43,814 nucleotides of DNA, taken from positions 1 to 43,814 of the forward strand of contig JAKSBG010000091.1 of NCBI GenBank assembly GCA_022361255.1, written 5' to 3'. Position numbers and translations under genes: made by a program. Origin of the DNA: Verrucomicrobiales bacterium (GTDB taxonomy: Bacteria; Verrucomicrobiota; Verrucomicrobiia; Verrucomicrobiales; DEV007). The notes below the pieces were generated by a model that was given only the letters and a program-made list of their open reading frames with translations, ran no database searches and had not been told where the DNA came from. Positions 1-9,471 of this stretch are shown piece after piece. The stretch's first letter is position 1. Each line of letters starts with the position of its first letter.

Positions 1-1859
1 ATTGGAATGGTGTGCTTTTCAATCGCGTCATTGATCAGGACCCCATTGGCCAAATCGACAAGAATATTGCGGAGCGCTTCATCACCAAAATCCTCAATGA
101 TGTGTTTCACTACCAGCATCGATTGATAGTAGGCAAACATAACATGCTCTCCACTTTCGGCCTGAAAGAATGCCTGGCTCATTTCACTGATAGGAGTGGC
201 CACGTCCTCTTCCAGTATCATTTTCCGGTATCGGGGCGTCATGCGTTGCCCCCAGTTCGATTGCCGCTCGATTTCTTCGTATACTGAGATCCCCTCACTG
301 AGCCATCGCGGCATCTTGTTTTTTGTCTTTGTTAGAGTTATGACATGACAATACTCGTGCCACAACGTCGCCTCCCAGTTGTTTTTCCCCGCAGTGACAC
401 TTCCCGGGCTGTTCATCGTTACGACAGATCCAAAACAGACTCCCAGCAAACCCTGCCCTCCAAGAGATCCGAAAGAGCGAATCGCGAAATCCTGCTGGTT
501 TGGATAGAACTCAACCAGCGTCCTTTCTTCGATGTTGAGTCCGTATTTTTCTCCGAGCACTTGTTTTGCTTCGGTCAGAATTTCGAGCACCCGGTCACCA
601 TATATCTCCGCCTCCTCAGGCGGCATCCGGATAATGAAATCATCACTTCGGATCGAGGCAAAACTCTCGATTTCCTTTTTCAGGATCTCCAGATTGTAGG
701 CGAGAACGTTGTATTCATCCGCCTCCGCCACTTCCGCCGCGAGCGGCCAGGCAGCATCGATTTCTCCCAGTCGGAGATAATCGAGCGCAAGTTGCAATTT
801 CGCAGGGAGAAAATCGGGATCCATAGCAAGGGCTCGCTTCTGCGCATCAGCTCCTTCCTGATACCGGTATTTCTTCGAAAGGACTCGACCAATCAGGTGA
901 TCGATTTCCGGATTGTTCGCATAAACCGAGAGAGCCTCCTGACGGTATTTCTCAAATCCGGCATGATCGTTGTGTTCGAGCTCGGCAAGGATCGCCCGGT
1001 AGGCAGCGGCAAGCGGGTGACGCGGGTTCACGCTTTCAAGCAGCCCCAGATTTTTGTGCGCCTCATCGTAGCGCTCAAAATTAATCGCGTATTCCGCCTG
1101 TAACAAAAGAGCCCCGAAATGAAGGGGGGCGGGAGTGAAAACGCGCTCCAGATACTCCCCTCCTTTTTTCCGGTCGCTGGGAAAGAAGGACTCGGCGAGG
1201 CCGAATAGAACCTCCGGATTATCAGGAGCCAACTTGTATGCCTCCTGAAACTCCTTCGCCGCACGGGCAAAGTCGTCTTTTTCCAACGCGAGGTTTCCCG
1301 CCGCGAGATAAGCATCGATCAAGCCCTCCGGAACATTCTCGCCTTTTGCTTTGAAAGTCTTCGCCACGTCGAAATACTGATCGATCACGGTTGAAGGATC
1401 CGCCCCGAGAATGAGAGCAGCCCGCCCCAGATGGACATAGTCGAGGGCTGTTCGCCTTTTCTCCGGAACCGCTGCTGCTGCTTCATTGATCGCAGCATGA
1501 ATTCCGGCAGCCTCTTCCTCCAGCCCCATTGCCGTGAACATTTCATGGGCTTCGAGAAGAGCTCCGAGCTTGTCACTGAACCTCGTCGTTGTCGCTACCG
1601 CCTCCTCTACCGCTTCTTCGTACCGCCCCAGATTCGCGAGCGACTGGAAACGGAGCGTTCGCCATTCCCAGGACGGCTGACCGCGACGCAGGGCGTAGTC
1701 GCAAACCTGGACAACGATGTCATAGCGCCCGCGCTGGAAAATTTCCCGGACCTTGGGCAGGTTGTCCTCGTCGTAGTAGCGTTTGTAGTCGGCCTGGGAA
1801 AAAGCACTGCCTGTCAATAAGAGGGAAAGGAGAAGGCCTAGTGAGAGGAGAGAACGCAT
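1..1859 (-). CDS. TPR-repeat protein with C-terminal gluzincin-type (HExxH) metallopeptidase-like domain, 3' end truncated by the window edge
   Basis: Reverse-strand reading from ATG at 1859: MRSLLSLGLLLSLLLTGSAFSQADYKRYYDEDNLPKVREIFQRGRYDIVVQVCDYALRRG... with a signal peptide, TPR-like helices, then ...EATLWHEYCHVITLTKTKNKMPRWLSEGISVYEE... Open to position 1 with no stop, so absent from the ORF track. Confidence 0.8.
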   Translation of the reverse strand, partial: MRSLLSLGLLLSLLLTGSAFSQADYKRYYDEDNLPKVREIFQRGRYDIVVQVCDYALRRGQPSWEWRTLRFQSLANLGRYEEAVEEAVATTTRFSDKLGALLEAHEMFTAMGLEEEAAGIHAAINEAAAAVPEKRRTALDYVHLGRAALILGADPSTVIDQYFDVAKTFKAKGENVPEGLIDAYLAAGNLALEKDDFARAAKEFQEAYKLAPDNPEVLFGLAESFFPSDRKKGGEYLERVFTPAPLHFGALLLQAEYAINFERYDEAHKNLGLLESVNPRHPLAAAYRAILAELEHNDHAGFEKYRQEALSVYANNPEIDHLIGRVLSKKYRYQEGADAQKRALAMDPDFLPAKLQLALDYLRLGEIDAAWPLAAEVAEADEYNVLAYNLEILKKEIESFASIRSDDFIIRMPPEEAEIYGDRVLEILTEAKQVLGEKYGLNIEERTLVEFYPNQQDFAIRSFGSLGGQGLLGVCFGSVVTMNSPGSVTAGKNNWEATLWHEYCHVITLTKTKNKMPRWLSEGISVYEEIERQSNWGQRMTPRYRKMILEEDVATPISEMSQAFFQAESGEHVMFAYYQSMLVVKHIIEDFGDEALRNILVDLANGVLINDAIEKHTIP

Positions 1860-1904
1860 CGCAAGGCAATGAAGCGGAGTTTTCGACTCCGGTAAAGCCC
1901 GTGT

Positions 1905-2644
1905 TCAAGTCACGTCCGTGTGGGCAACCACTTCGTCAAACGACCTGCCCTTGTCGAGAAACGGCTGGATGTCGATTGCGTAGAGTTCCCCGTCGGCTGC
2001 CCGGACGTAGTTTCGCGGGTGGCAGTCCTGAACGAGAACACCATCTTCCTTCCGATAAAATCCGAGCTGCTTTTCGTCCCAGATAAAACGCAGAGAAGCC
2101 ATGTATTTCGACACATCTTCTTCAGTTGGGACTCCTTCGAACGGATCGGGAAGGATGTATCGTTGCGAAGTCACAATACTTGGTCCGTCCCGACGGGGCC
2201 AGATTCCCTCGAAGCGGACATCATCCCCGAAAATCAAATTCGATAGGCGCAGGCGCCGAAGGTAGCCGATCGGAGTCGTATATCCGGACGGACCGAAGCC
2301 GGCCTGTTCCGGAAAAGTGGACTTCCAGAAGCGGTCGCCCGCTTCATCATGAAAAATTTCATGCTCCATCCCCCCTTTCCCGTAATCGAGTTCAGGTAGG
2401 TCAGGCCGGGTCAGGATACAGTCGTTCCGTTTCGCAAATTCGGTAAGATTTCGGAACTGGGTGCTGATGGCTCGCTCCCAGGCTTCAACCGGATCCCGTG
2501 GTGGTGGAACATCTGAAATTCCGCCGCCTGCTTTACCAGCTCCCGATCCGCCTGAGACAGCGGCTCTTTCTGCTTCATCAAGTTCCATAGCCGTTTGGCA
2601 TCGGAGCGGGAGATCGGTTGAGGGGTTGACCGTGAATCGCTCAT
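1905..2644 (-). CDS. Kinase-like/uncharacterised protein, possibly interrupted by a frameshift near 2490-2510
   Basis: ORF 1905..2588 has coherent C-terminal sequence (...DGVLVQDCHPRNYVRAADGELYAIDIQPFLDKG...). The plausible N-terminus (MSDSRSTPQPISRSDAKRLWNLMKQKEPLSQADRELVKQAAEFQMFHHHG) lies in the overlapping frame 2411..2644. Confidence 0.5.
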
Positions 2645-2803
2645 AAATTCATAATAATCAGAAAAGAAAGAGGAACAATTAATTTCTTAGCATCTTTAAA
2701 CTTTTGCGCGTTTTCCGTCATCTCTTACGGCGGGAAAGACACTCTGTTCTCTCGTCTTGCATTTGCCTCTTCGCGCGTCTTTGCTACAACAATCACCGAT
2801 TCA

Positions 2804-3658
2804 TTGAGCGACACAGATACAGACCCTTCCGCGCCCGACCCGACTGAGGAACCGGCTGTCGCGGAACCTGACGGGACAGATACCGCCACGGAGAGCGTTC
2901 CAGACGACGAAGCCCCGTCCATCGAGGTCAGCGGCTCGACTTACAAAGTCGAGCTCGACGTCTTTGAGGGGCCAATGGACCTCCTGCTCTATCTCATCAA
3001 GAAAGATGAGATCGACATCTACGACATTCCGATCGAGAGCATCACGAAGCAATACATGTCCTATCTTGAGACCTTCAAAATGCTGAACATCGGTCTCGCA
3101 GGCGAATTCCTCGTGATGGCGGCAAACCTCTGCTACATCAAGAGCCGGATGATGCTTCCCAAGCACGTCCAGCCGCCTGAAGAAGACGCCGACGAGGAAG
3201 ATCCCCGGTGGGACCTGATTCGCCAGCTGATTGAGTACAAGAAATTCAAGGAAGCCGCGAACTACCTCGGCAAAAAGGAAGAGGAGCAGCAGGACCACTT
3301 CACACGAAAACCCGAGAAGATCAAAACCGACAAAGACGAGGAACGTCCTCTTTCGGATGAGCTCGGCATTTTTGATCTGATCCGGGCATTTCAGAACATT
3401 CTTGACCGGTTCGACGAAGGGGATCTCGGCGAAATTGTCGACGACCGCTTCACTGTCAGCGATAGAATCGATCACCTGCTCGAAAAGGTTCCTCCCGGGG
3501 GGACGGTCCGCTTTTCCTCACTCTTTGACGAAGCTGTGACCAAAGGCGAACTCATCGTCACCTTCCTCGCCGTTCTCGAACTGATGAAACTCAACTTTTT
3601 CCGTGTCCGCCAGGAGGTGATTCTCGGCGATATCGAGCTGCAACGGAACGAAGAATAG
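2804..3658 (+). CDS. scpA: Segregation and condensation protein A (TTG start, acidic N-terminal extension)
   Basis: YKVELDVFEGPMDLLLYLIKKDEIDIYDIPIESITKQYMSYLE typical of ScpA/kleisin; followed by scpB. Confidence 0.93.
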   Translation: MSDTDTDPSAPDPTEEPAVAEPDGTDTATESVPDDEAPSIEVSGSTYKVELDVFEGPMDLLLYLIKKDEIDIYDIPIESITKQYMSYLETFKMLNIGLAGEFLVMAANLCYIKSRMMLPKHVQPPEEDADEEDPRWDLIRQLIEYKKFKEAANYLGKKEEEQQDHFTRKPEKIKTDKDEERPLSDELGIFDLIRAFQNILDRFDEGDLGEIVDDRFTVSDRIDHLLEKVPPGGTVRFSSLFDEAVTKGELIVTFLAVLELMKLNFFRVRQEVILGDIELQRNEE

Positions 3659-3725
3659 TTGTGGAGAATCCACTTTCATTTCCCGCGAATCACGGCACCA
3701 TTAGCGAGCATTTTTCTCACCCCAC

Positions 3726-4481
3726 ATGCAGCTGATTCAGATCATCGAGGCACTCATTTTTGCCGCACCGGAGCCAGTCACCACTGCCGAAATCATGAAG
3801 GCAGTACGCCGGGCTGCGGCTGACTCTGAAGCTCCGCAAGCCCGCGAGTGGGAAAGCATTTCCCAGAAAAAAATCGAGACCGCCATTGCCGAGCTGGGAG
3901 AACATCTCGCAGAGACAGAGCGTTCGATAGAGCTTCAGGAAGGGGCCAGTGGGTGGCGTTTTGTCACCCGCAGCGATTACGCAGACTGGATCCGCGCCCT
4001 GCTCCCCGAGATGCGGCCCGAAAAGCTTAGTCCCGCCGCACTGGAAACGCTTGCCCTCGTGGCCTACCGGCAGCCCATCACCAAAGCCGACATCGAAGCC
4101 GTCCGCGGCGTATCGGTTGATGGTCAAATCCACAAGTTGGTCGACCGGAATCTCATTCGTGTCGGCGGCAGGGCCGATCTCCCGGGCCGTCCCATGCTCT
4201 ATGAGACAACCGATGAGTTCATGGAGCACTTCGGTGTAAAAGACCTCGAAGACCTGCCCAATTCGGAAGAACTCCGCACCGTCGACCTGCCGACGGCGGA
4301 GGACGAAAAAGAGGAGGAGGAAGCGGAAAACCCCGAAGCCGATTCCCCCGGGGAAGAACCCGCCGAACTTTCGCCGGAAGAGGAACGCCTCGCCGCCCTC
4401 GCGGCTGCGGAACAGGCCCTTGCCGAAGAAGAAAAACCGTCATCGGAGGACCAATCCGAAACTACTGAAGAAGAATCATGA
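3726..4481 (+). CDS. scpB: Segregation and condensation protein B with acidic C-terminal tail
   Basis: [72 protein letters not shown] is ScpB-typical. Confidence 0.93.
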   Translation: MQLIQIIEALIFAAPEPVTTAEIMKAVRRAAADSEAPQAREWESISQKKIETAIAELGEHLAETERSIELQEGASGWRFVTRSDYADWIRALLPEMRPEKLSPAALETLALVAYRQPITKADIEAVRGVSVDGQIHKLVDRNLIRVGGRADLPGRPMLYETTDEFMEHFGVKDLEDLPNSEELRTVDLPTAEDEKEEEEAENPEADSPGEEPAELSPEEERLAALAAAEQALAEEEKPSSEDQSETTEEES

Positions 4482-5536
4482 GCCTCGAAGACCTGCGAGA
4501 TAGAATCGATAAAATCGACACCGAAATGATTCGGCTGCTCAATGAGCGCGCCGATATCGTCCACGAAGTCGGCGTCGTGAAGAAACGGGAAGGCCTCGAA
4601 ATCTACGCTCCGGAAAGAGAGGAGAAACTGCTTCGCAGCCTCGTCGCCAAGGGCGAAGGAGGTCGACTTCCCGAAGACTCGATTCGCGCGATCTATCGTG
4701 AAATCATGTCAGCAGCGCTCGCTCTGGAGGAGGATCTGAAAATCGCCTACCTTGGCCCTGCCGGAACATGGACCCACCAGGCAGCCATCGGTAAATTCGG
4801 CCACAGCGTCAAATACCTGCCTCAGCCGAGCTTTGCTGATGTGTTCGAACAAGTCGAACGACGCGTTGCCGATTACGGCGTCGTGCCGATTGAAAACTCG
4901 ACAGAGGGAGCCGTCACACACACCCTCGACCTCTTCGCGGACTCGCCCCTGAAAATTTATGGTCAGGTGATGCTTCCCATCGAGAACAACCTGATGGCGA
5001 ACTGCAAGCGTGAAGACATTCAGCAGATCTACAGTCACCCGCAGATCATCGCGCAGTGCCGTGCCTGGCTCGGAAAGAATTTCCACGAGATTCAGCCCAT
5101 CGAAAAATCGAGCTCCGCCGTCGCGGCCGAGCTCGCTGCAGCAGAGCCGAACTCCGCAGTTCTCGGTGGCACCCTGCTCGCAGAAATGTATGGCCTGAAG
5201 GTCCTCGAAACATCGATTCAGGACATCGCGCACAACACGACCCGCTTTCTCGTCATCAGTCACAAAACCTGCCCGCCAACCGGCAACGACCGGACCTCGG
5301 TTATGTTCTCCGTCCGCGATCAGCCGGGCTCTCTTCACAAGGCGCTTGAGCCGTTCGAAGAATTTGAGATCAACATGTCCAAGATCGAGAGCCGCCCCTC
5401 GAAGCGCCGCGCCTGGGAGTATTTTTTCTTTGTTGATCTCGCCGGGCACTGCGAAGACGAAAAATTCGCCCGCGTCATCGACCAGCTTGAACAACACTGC
5501 TCTTTTGTGAAAGTGTTAGGCAGCTACCCCGCCTGA
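4478..5536 (+). CDS. pheA: Bifunctional chorismate mutase/prephenate dehydratase with C-terminal ACT domain
   Basis: N-terminal chorismate mutase ([26 protein letters not shown]), PDT domain ([25 protein letters not shown]), ACT domain ([27 protein letters not shown]). 4-bp overlap with scpB. Confidence 0.94.
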   Translation: MSLEDLRDRIDKIDTEMIRLLNERADIVHEVGVVKKREGLEIYAPEREEKLLRSLVAKGEGGRLPEDSIRAIYREIMSAALALEEDLKIAYLGPAGTWTHQAAIGKFGHSVKYLPQPSFADVFEQVERRVADYGVVPIENSTEGAVTHTLDLFADSPLKIYGQVMLPIENNLMANCKREDIQQIYSHPQIIAQCRAWLGKNFHEIQPIEKSSSAVAAELAAAEPNSAVLGGTLLAEMYGLKVLETSIQDIAHNTTRFLVISHKTCPPTGNDRTSVMFSVRDQPGSLHKALEPFEEFEINMSKIESRPSKRRAWEYFFFVDLAGHCEDEKFARVIDQLEQHCSFVKVLGSYPA

Positions 5537-5543
5537 TTTCCCC

Positions 5544-7499
5544 ATGCTTGCCGTAGACAAAGTGTCGATCGAATACGGCGCGAGATCGCTTTTCAAAGAT
5601 CTCTCCTTTACCGTTCGTGCGAAGGAGCGCTGGTCACTGGCAGGGCCAAACGGAGCCGGTAAATCGACCCTGATGAAAATCATCGCCGGGATCGAATATC
5701 CCGATACCGGGCGCATTGTCAAAGCAAAGCAAACCACCGTCGGCTACCTTCCCCAGGAAGGCGTCCAGCACAGCGGAACCTCCATTTTCGAAGAAGCGGC
5801 AAAAGCATTCGACGACGTCAAACAACTCCAGGAACAACTCGTTGAAGTGGAGAAAGAAATGGAGTCCGGCGATCCGCAGTCGGAAGAATACGGTGATCTG
5901 CTCGAGGTATTCGGTGATTTGCAGCTCCGGCTCGAACACCATGACGTGAGCCGAATGAAGCCCCGCATCGAAACTGTCCTCGGCGGGCTCGGCTTCAAAC
6001 AATCCGACATGACTCGCGAAACCGGTGAGTTTTCCGGAGGGTGGCAAATGCGAATCGCGATGGCGAAACTCCTTCTGCAGGAACCTTCCGTCCTCCTTCT
6101 CGATGAGCCGACGAACCACCTCGATATCGAGACCGTCCAGTGGCTTGAACAATGGCTTCGGAACTACGGCGGCGCACTCATCCTGATTTCACACGATCGA
6201 AGCATGCTCGACAATCTCACCAATCGAACCCTCGCGTTCGAAAATGGCGGCGTCGAACAATACTCGGGAAACTATTCCTTCTTTCTCCGGGAAAGAGAGG
6301 CACGACGCGAACAGGCCGAACGGGCCTTCCGCAACCAGCAGAAGGAAATCGAAAAAGCCGAGAAACTGATCAACCGCTTCCGGGCGAAAGCCAGCAAGGC
6401 AAAGATGGTTCAGTCGCGGATCAAGCAGCTGGAGAAAGTGGAGCGCATCGAGCTGGAGCAGGATGCTGCCACCGTTGACTTCCGCTTCCCCCAGCCCGAG
6501 CGCAGTGGACAGACCGTTCTCAAACTCGAAGGAGCCTGCAAACATTACGGCGACAACAAAGTGATCGATCAACTCGATTTCACAATCGAGCGGGGCGACA
6601 AAATTGCCATCGTTGGAGTCAACGGAGCCGGCAAATCGACTTTCTCCCGTCTTATTTCCGGTGACGAGGAACCGACATCGGGAGAAAGAACCGTTGGCCA
6701 CAAAGTCGGCATTGCCTACTTTTCGCAAACTCACGCCGATGAACTGGACCCGAACAAAACCGTCCTCGAAACGATGGAGGGCAGCGTCACCACCGAAGCG
6801 GCCGGAAATCTGCGCACCCTCCTCGGCGCATTTCTTTTTCGTGGAGACGACGTTTTCAAATCGGTAAGTGTTTTGTCAGGCGGTGAGCGGGGACGTCTCG
6901 CCCTCGCCAGAATGCTGCTTCAACCGGCCAATTTCCTGATTCTCGACGAACCGACCAACCACCTCGACCTGCACTCTCAGGAAGTTCTCCAGAAAGCCCT
7001 GGTCGACTACACAGGTGCTTACGCAATCGTCTCCCACAATCGCTCGTTTCTCGATCCTATCGTCACGAAAGTGCTCGAGTTCATTCCCGGCAATGCGCCG
7101 AAGCTCTACTACGGGAACGTCAGTGACTACATTGAGAAAAAACAGGCTGACCTCGAAGCAGCCCGGCCGAAATCCACTGCCGCCGGCAACAATACCGGAA
7201 AGTCGACCAGCGGAAGCGCCAACCGGAAAGAGCAGCGAAGGCTGGAAGCCAAAGCCCGCGAAGAGAAAGCAGCCAAACTGAAACCACTGGAGGCTGAATT
7301 CGAAACCGTTGAGGAAAAAATCGGCTCGATCGAACAGGAGAAGGCTGACCTCACCGCAAAACTCGTTGATCCCGAATTCTTCAAAAAGGGAGAGGAAGCC
7401 GCCGAAGCAACGAAACGATTTGCTGAAGTCGAATCGGAGTTGGAAGGGCTCTACACGAAGTGGAGCGAGCTGAGCGATGCGATTGAGGAGTTGAAGTGA
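5544..7499 (+). CDS. ABC-F family ATP-binding protein (two ABC domains)
   Basis: Walker A GPNGAGKST and GVNGAGKST, signature FSGGWQMR and LSGGERGRLAL, LLDEPTNHLD twice, coiled-coil C-terminus. Confidence 0.93.
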   Translation: MLAVDKVSIEYGARSLFKDLSFTVRAKERWSLAGPNGAGKSTLMKIIAGIEYPDTGRIVKAKQTTVGYLPQEGVQHSGTSIFEEAAKAFDDVKQLQEQLVEVEKEMESGDPQSEEYGDLLEVFGDLQLRLEHHDVSRMKPRIETVLGGLGFKQSDMTRETGEFSGGWQMRIAMAKLLLQEPSVLLLDEPTNHLDIETVQWLEQWLRNYGGALILISHDRSMLDNLTNRTLAFENGGVEQYSGNYSFFLREREARREQAERAFRNQQKEIEKAEKLINRFRAKASKAKMVQSRIKQLEKVERIELEQDAATVDFRFPQPERSGQTVLKLEGACKHYGDNKVIDQLDFTIERGDKIAIVGVNGAGKSTFSRLISGDEEPTSGERTVGHKVGIAYFSQTHADELDPNKTVLETMEGSVTTEAAGNLRTLLGAFLFRGDDVFKSVSVLSGGERGRLALARMLLQPANFLILDEPTNHLDLHSQEVLQKALVDYTGAYAIVSHNRSFLDPIVTKVLEFIPGNAPKLYYGNVSDYIEKKQADLEAARPKSTAAGNNTGKSTSGSANRKEQRRLEAKAREEKAAKLKPLEAEFETVEEKIGSIEQEKADLTAKLVDPEFFKKGEEAAEATKRFAEVESELEGLYTKWSELSDAIEELK

Positions 7500-7530
7500 C
7501 TCGGGAGACGCCCACTTCCTGCGGAGCCTT

Positions 7531-7770
7531 GTAGCCGCGTTCGCAAGAACGTGGCCCGCCAATTCTCCGCCCCACCGCTTTGCAGCGGCGGCTACACTTC
7601 CCCAATCCACTATCGAACCAAACTCCGCAGCACTGTAGCCGCGTTCGCAAGAACGTGGCCCGCCTACTCTCCGCTCCACCGCTTTGCAGCGGCGGCTACA
7701 CTTCCCAATCCACCATCGAGCCAAACCCCGCAGAATACTGTAGCCGCGTTCGCAAGAACGTGGCCCGCAA
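7531..7770. repeat. REP/BIME-like tandem array, 2.3 copies of a ~104-bp unit with two hairpins per unit
   Basis: gtagccgcgttcgcaagaacgtggcccgc begins at 7531, 7635 and 7740 (period 104/105). Each full unit also has ccaccgctttgcagcggcggctacacttccc. Hairpins CCGCGTTC-GCAA-GAACGTGG and CCGCT-TTGC-AGCGG; outer arms GTAGCCGC/GCGGCTAC. Confidence 0.9.
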
Positions 7771-7847
7771 CTTCCCCCGCCCTTTCGAAACAAATTCGTT
7801 CCGTTTTTTCTCTCATCCTTCTGAAAATATTCTACGATAGAACAACG

Positions 7848-8432
7848 ATGAAATTCCGACTTCACCTGCTATTCTCCCTGCTTTTTCCGGTCTGCTTTTC
7901 CCCCGCGATCCAGGCAGCAGACTGGGATCCCGAAGACACCGATTTCGACCCTGCGATTGAGAGCGTCATCGTCCAGGGTTCCACCAGGATTGGAGATCCG
8001 ACCCCGTTCTTCAAAGAAGGATTCAATGTTCAGTCCTACACCCATATCGAAGCAAAAGCAGACGACAATCTCGGCGCAACGATCTGGTTCAGCCTGATCG
8101 TCCCATTCGTCCCCGGCCAGACCGGCCCTCAGGAAGGTGCGTTCCTCGTTCTCTCAGTCGATCAGGCGTCCGATCTCATCCGCTTTCTGGAAAAGGCCAT
8201 CCAAGCGCCGGAAAAGGAGAAATCCTTTGGTAAAATTTTTCAGGAAGGGAAAAACGAAATCTGGACCGTGAAAGTCGACCCGGGCGACGAATCCCTTCCT
8301 GTCGTTCTCGAGATGGAGGTAAACGAGGAAACCGATCGCTATCATTTCGGCATCAATCCCGCCACTAAACTCGTCGACACCCTGAAAAAAGTCTCGGCAC
8401 AGGCAAACGAGATTGCATCCGGCGGGCAATGA
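7848..8432 (+). CDS. Secreted/periplasmic hypothetical protein
   Basis: In-frame ATG at 7848 starts a signal peptide MKFRLHLLFSLLFPVCFSPAIQAADWDPED; upstream part of ORF 7551..8432 is repeat-derived. 4-bp overlap with the next gene. Confidence 0.75.
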   Translation: MKFRLHLLFSLLFPVCFSPAIQAADWDPEDTDFDPAIESVIVQGSTRIGDPTPFFKEGFNVQSYTHIEAKADDNLGATIWFSLIVPFVPGQTGPQEGAFLVLSVDQASDLIRFLEKAIQAPEKEKSFGKIFQEGKNEIWTVKVDPGDESLPVVLEMEVNEETDRYHFGINPATKLVDTLKKVSAQANEIASGGQ

Positions 8433-9397
8433 AAATCGCCCTGCTCGTCACCCCCTTTTCCGACGAAAACCTCGCTCTCGCCGCTCAGGTCGGCGTCGAG
8501 GAAATTGTCGCTACCTGGCCCGGCCTTGATCCAGCAATCCTTGACGGGAACAGGCGCCGTGTCGAAGCGCACGGCATGAAACTCGGTGTGATCGAACGGT
8601 ATGTCCCCACTCTCGATTTCATTCACGGGACGGAGAACTGTCGACAGCAGACCGAAAATTTCAAAACCCTGCTTCGCAACATGGGCGAAGCCGAAGTCCC
8701 CGTCCTCTGCTACAGCTGGATGCCCAACGACGACTGGCAGCGAACGCGGCTCGACCTACCGGACCGCGGAGGCGCTCTCGTTACCGAGTTCGACATTCGA
8801 AATCCTGACAAAGCAATCAACGCAACCGGATTTAATTTCTCTCCCACTGACCCAACTCCCGCCTCAAAGCTCTGGGAAAATCTCGAACGTTTTCTTAACG
8901 AAGTCATTCCCGTAGCCGAAGATGCCGGTGTTCGCCTCGCGATGCATCCCGATGATCCTCCCATGGCAGAAGCATTCGGCCAACAGCGTATCATGCACAC
9001 TCCGGAAGCATTCGAGCGAATGGTGAAAATGGTCGACTCCCCAGCCAATGGAATCTGTCTTTGTCAGGGTTCTTTTGCCTCCTCCGCTGCAGAATACGAT
9101 ATCCCTGCCCTGATTCGGAGACTGGCTCCTCACATAGTCTTCGCGCACTTCCGCGACGTCACGGGGGCCGTCCCCCATTTTCAGGAAACCTTTCACGATC
9201 TGGGAAAAACTGACATGGCCGCCTGCATCCGGGCCTATCAGGATTGCTGTTCCAACATCCCCATTCGGCCCGACCATGTCCCCACTCTCCACGGGGAATC
9301 CAATAAACACCCGGGATACCACATGATGGGACGGCTCTGGGCAGTCGGATATATGCGGGGACTACTGGACGCAAGCACTTCCGCCAAACAGGGTTAG
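8429..9397 (+). CDS. Mannonate dehydratase (UxuA)-like protein, TIM-barrel
   Basis: CYSWMPNDDWQRTRLDLPDRGGALVTEFD, VRLAMHPDDPPM, NGICLCQGSF, HFRDVTGAVPHFQETFHDLGKTDM, HGESNKHPGYHMMGRLWAVGYMRGL resemble the UxuA family. Confidence 0.75.
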   Translation: MKIALLVTPFSDENLALAAQVGVEEIVATWPGLDPAILDGNRRRVEAHGMKLGVIERYVPTLDFIHGTENCRQQTENFKTLLRNMGEAEVPVLCYSWMPNDDWQRTRLDLPDRGGALVTEFDIRNPDKAINATGFNFSPTDPTPASKLWENLERFLNEVIPVAEDAGVRLAMHPDDPPMAEAFGQQRIMHTPEAFERMVKMVDSPANGICLCQGSFASSAAEYDIPALIRRLAPHIVFAHFRDVTGAVPHFQETFHDLGKTDMAACIRAYQDCCSNIPIRPDHVPTLHGESNKHPGYHMMGRLWAVGYMRGLLDASTSAKQG

Positions 9398-9439
9398 ATC
9401 GCGCCCTCAACAGGGTTGAGTGACCGAAGGAACAGGGTC
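9387..9439 (+). repeat. 22-bp-phased AACAGGGTT triplet, cluster 1
   Basis: AACAGGGTT at 9387, AACAGGGTT at 9409, AACAGGGTC at 9431; spacing 22/22. Confidence 0.8.
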
Positions 9440-9457
9440 AGGTGAAAACATTCACCT
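9440..9457. other. Perfect inverted repeat AGGTGAA-AACA-TTCACCT between convergent genes
   Basis: 7-bp stem, 4-nt loop, directly after cluster 1; no T-run on either side. Confidence 0.55.
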
Positions 9458-9471
9458 CAAAAACGACGTGC

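Noticed and set aside
3717-4229. Minus-strand ORFs opposite scpA/scpB/pheA (e.g. 3717..4229, 4709..5497)
   Set aside because: Antisense shadows of confidently assigned genes.
7551-7847. N-terminal part of ORF 7551..8432 and overlapping ORFs 7580..7840 and 7381..7650
   Set aside because: They translate the REP-like repeats; a signal-peptide start at 7848 fits better.
9064-9072. GTCAGGGTT inside the uxuA-like coding sequence
   Set aside because: Coding context and no partner at 22-bp spacing.
9387-9439. Interpretation of the phased motif as a mini-CRISPR array or plasmid iterons
   Set aside because: The 9-bp core is too short and spacers of 13 nt too short for CRISPR, there are no cas genes, and iterons are normally clustered next to a rep gene, which is absent here.
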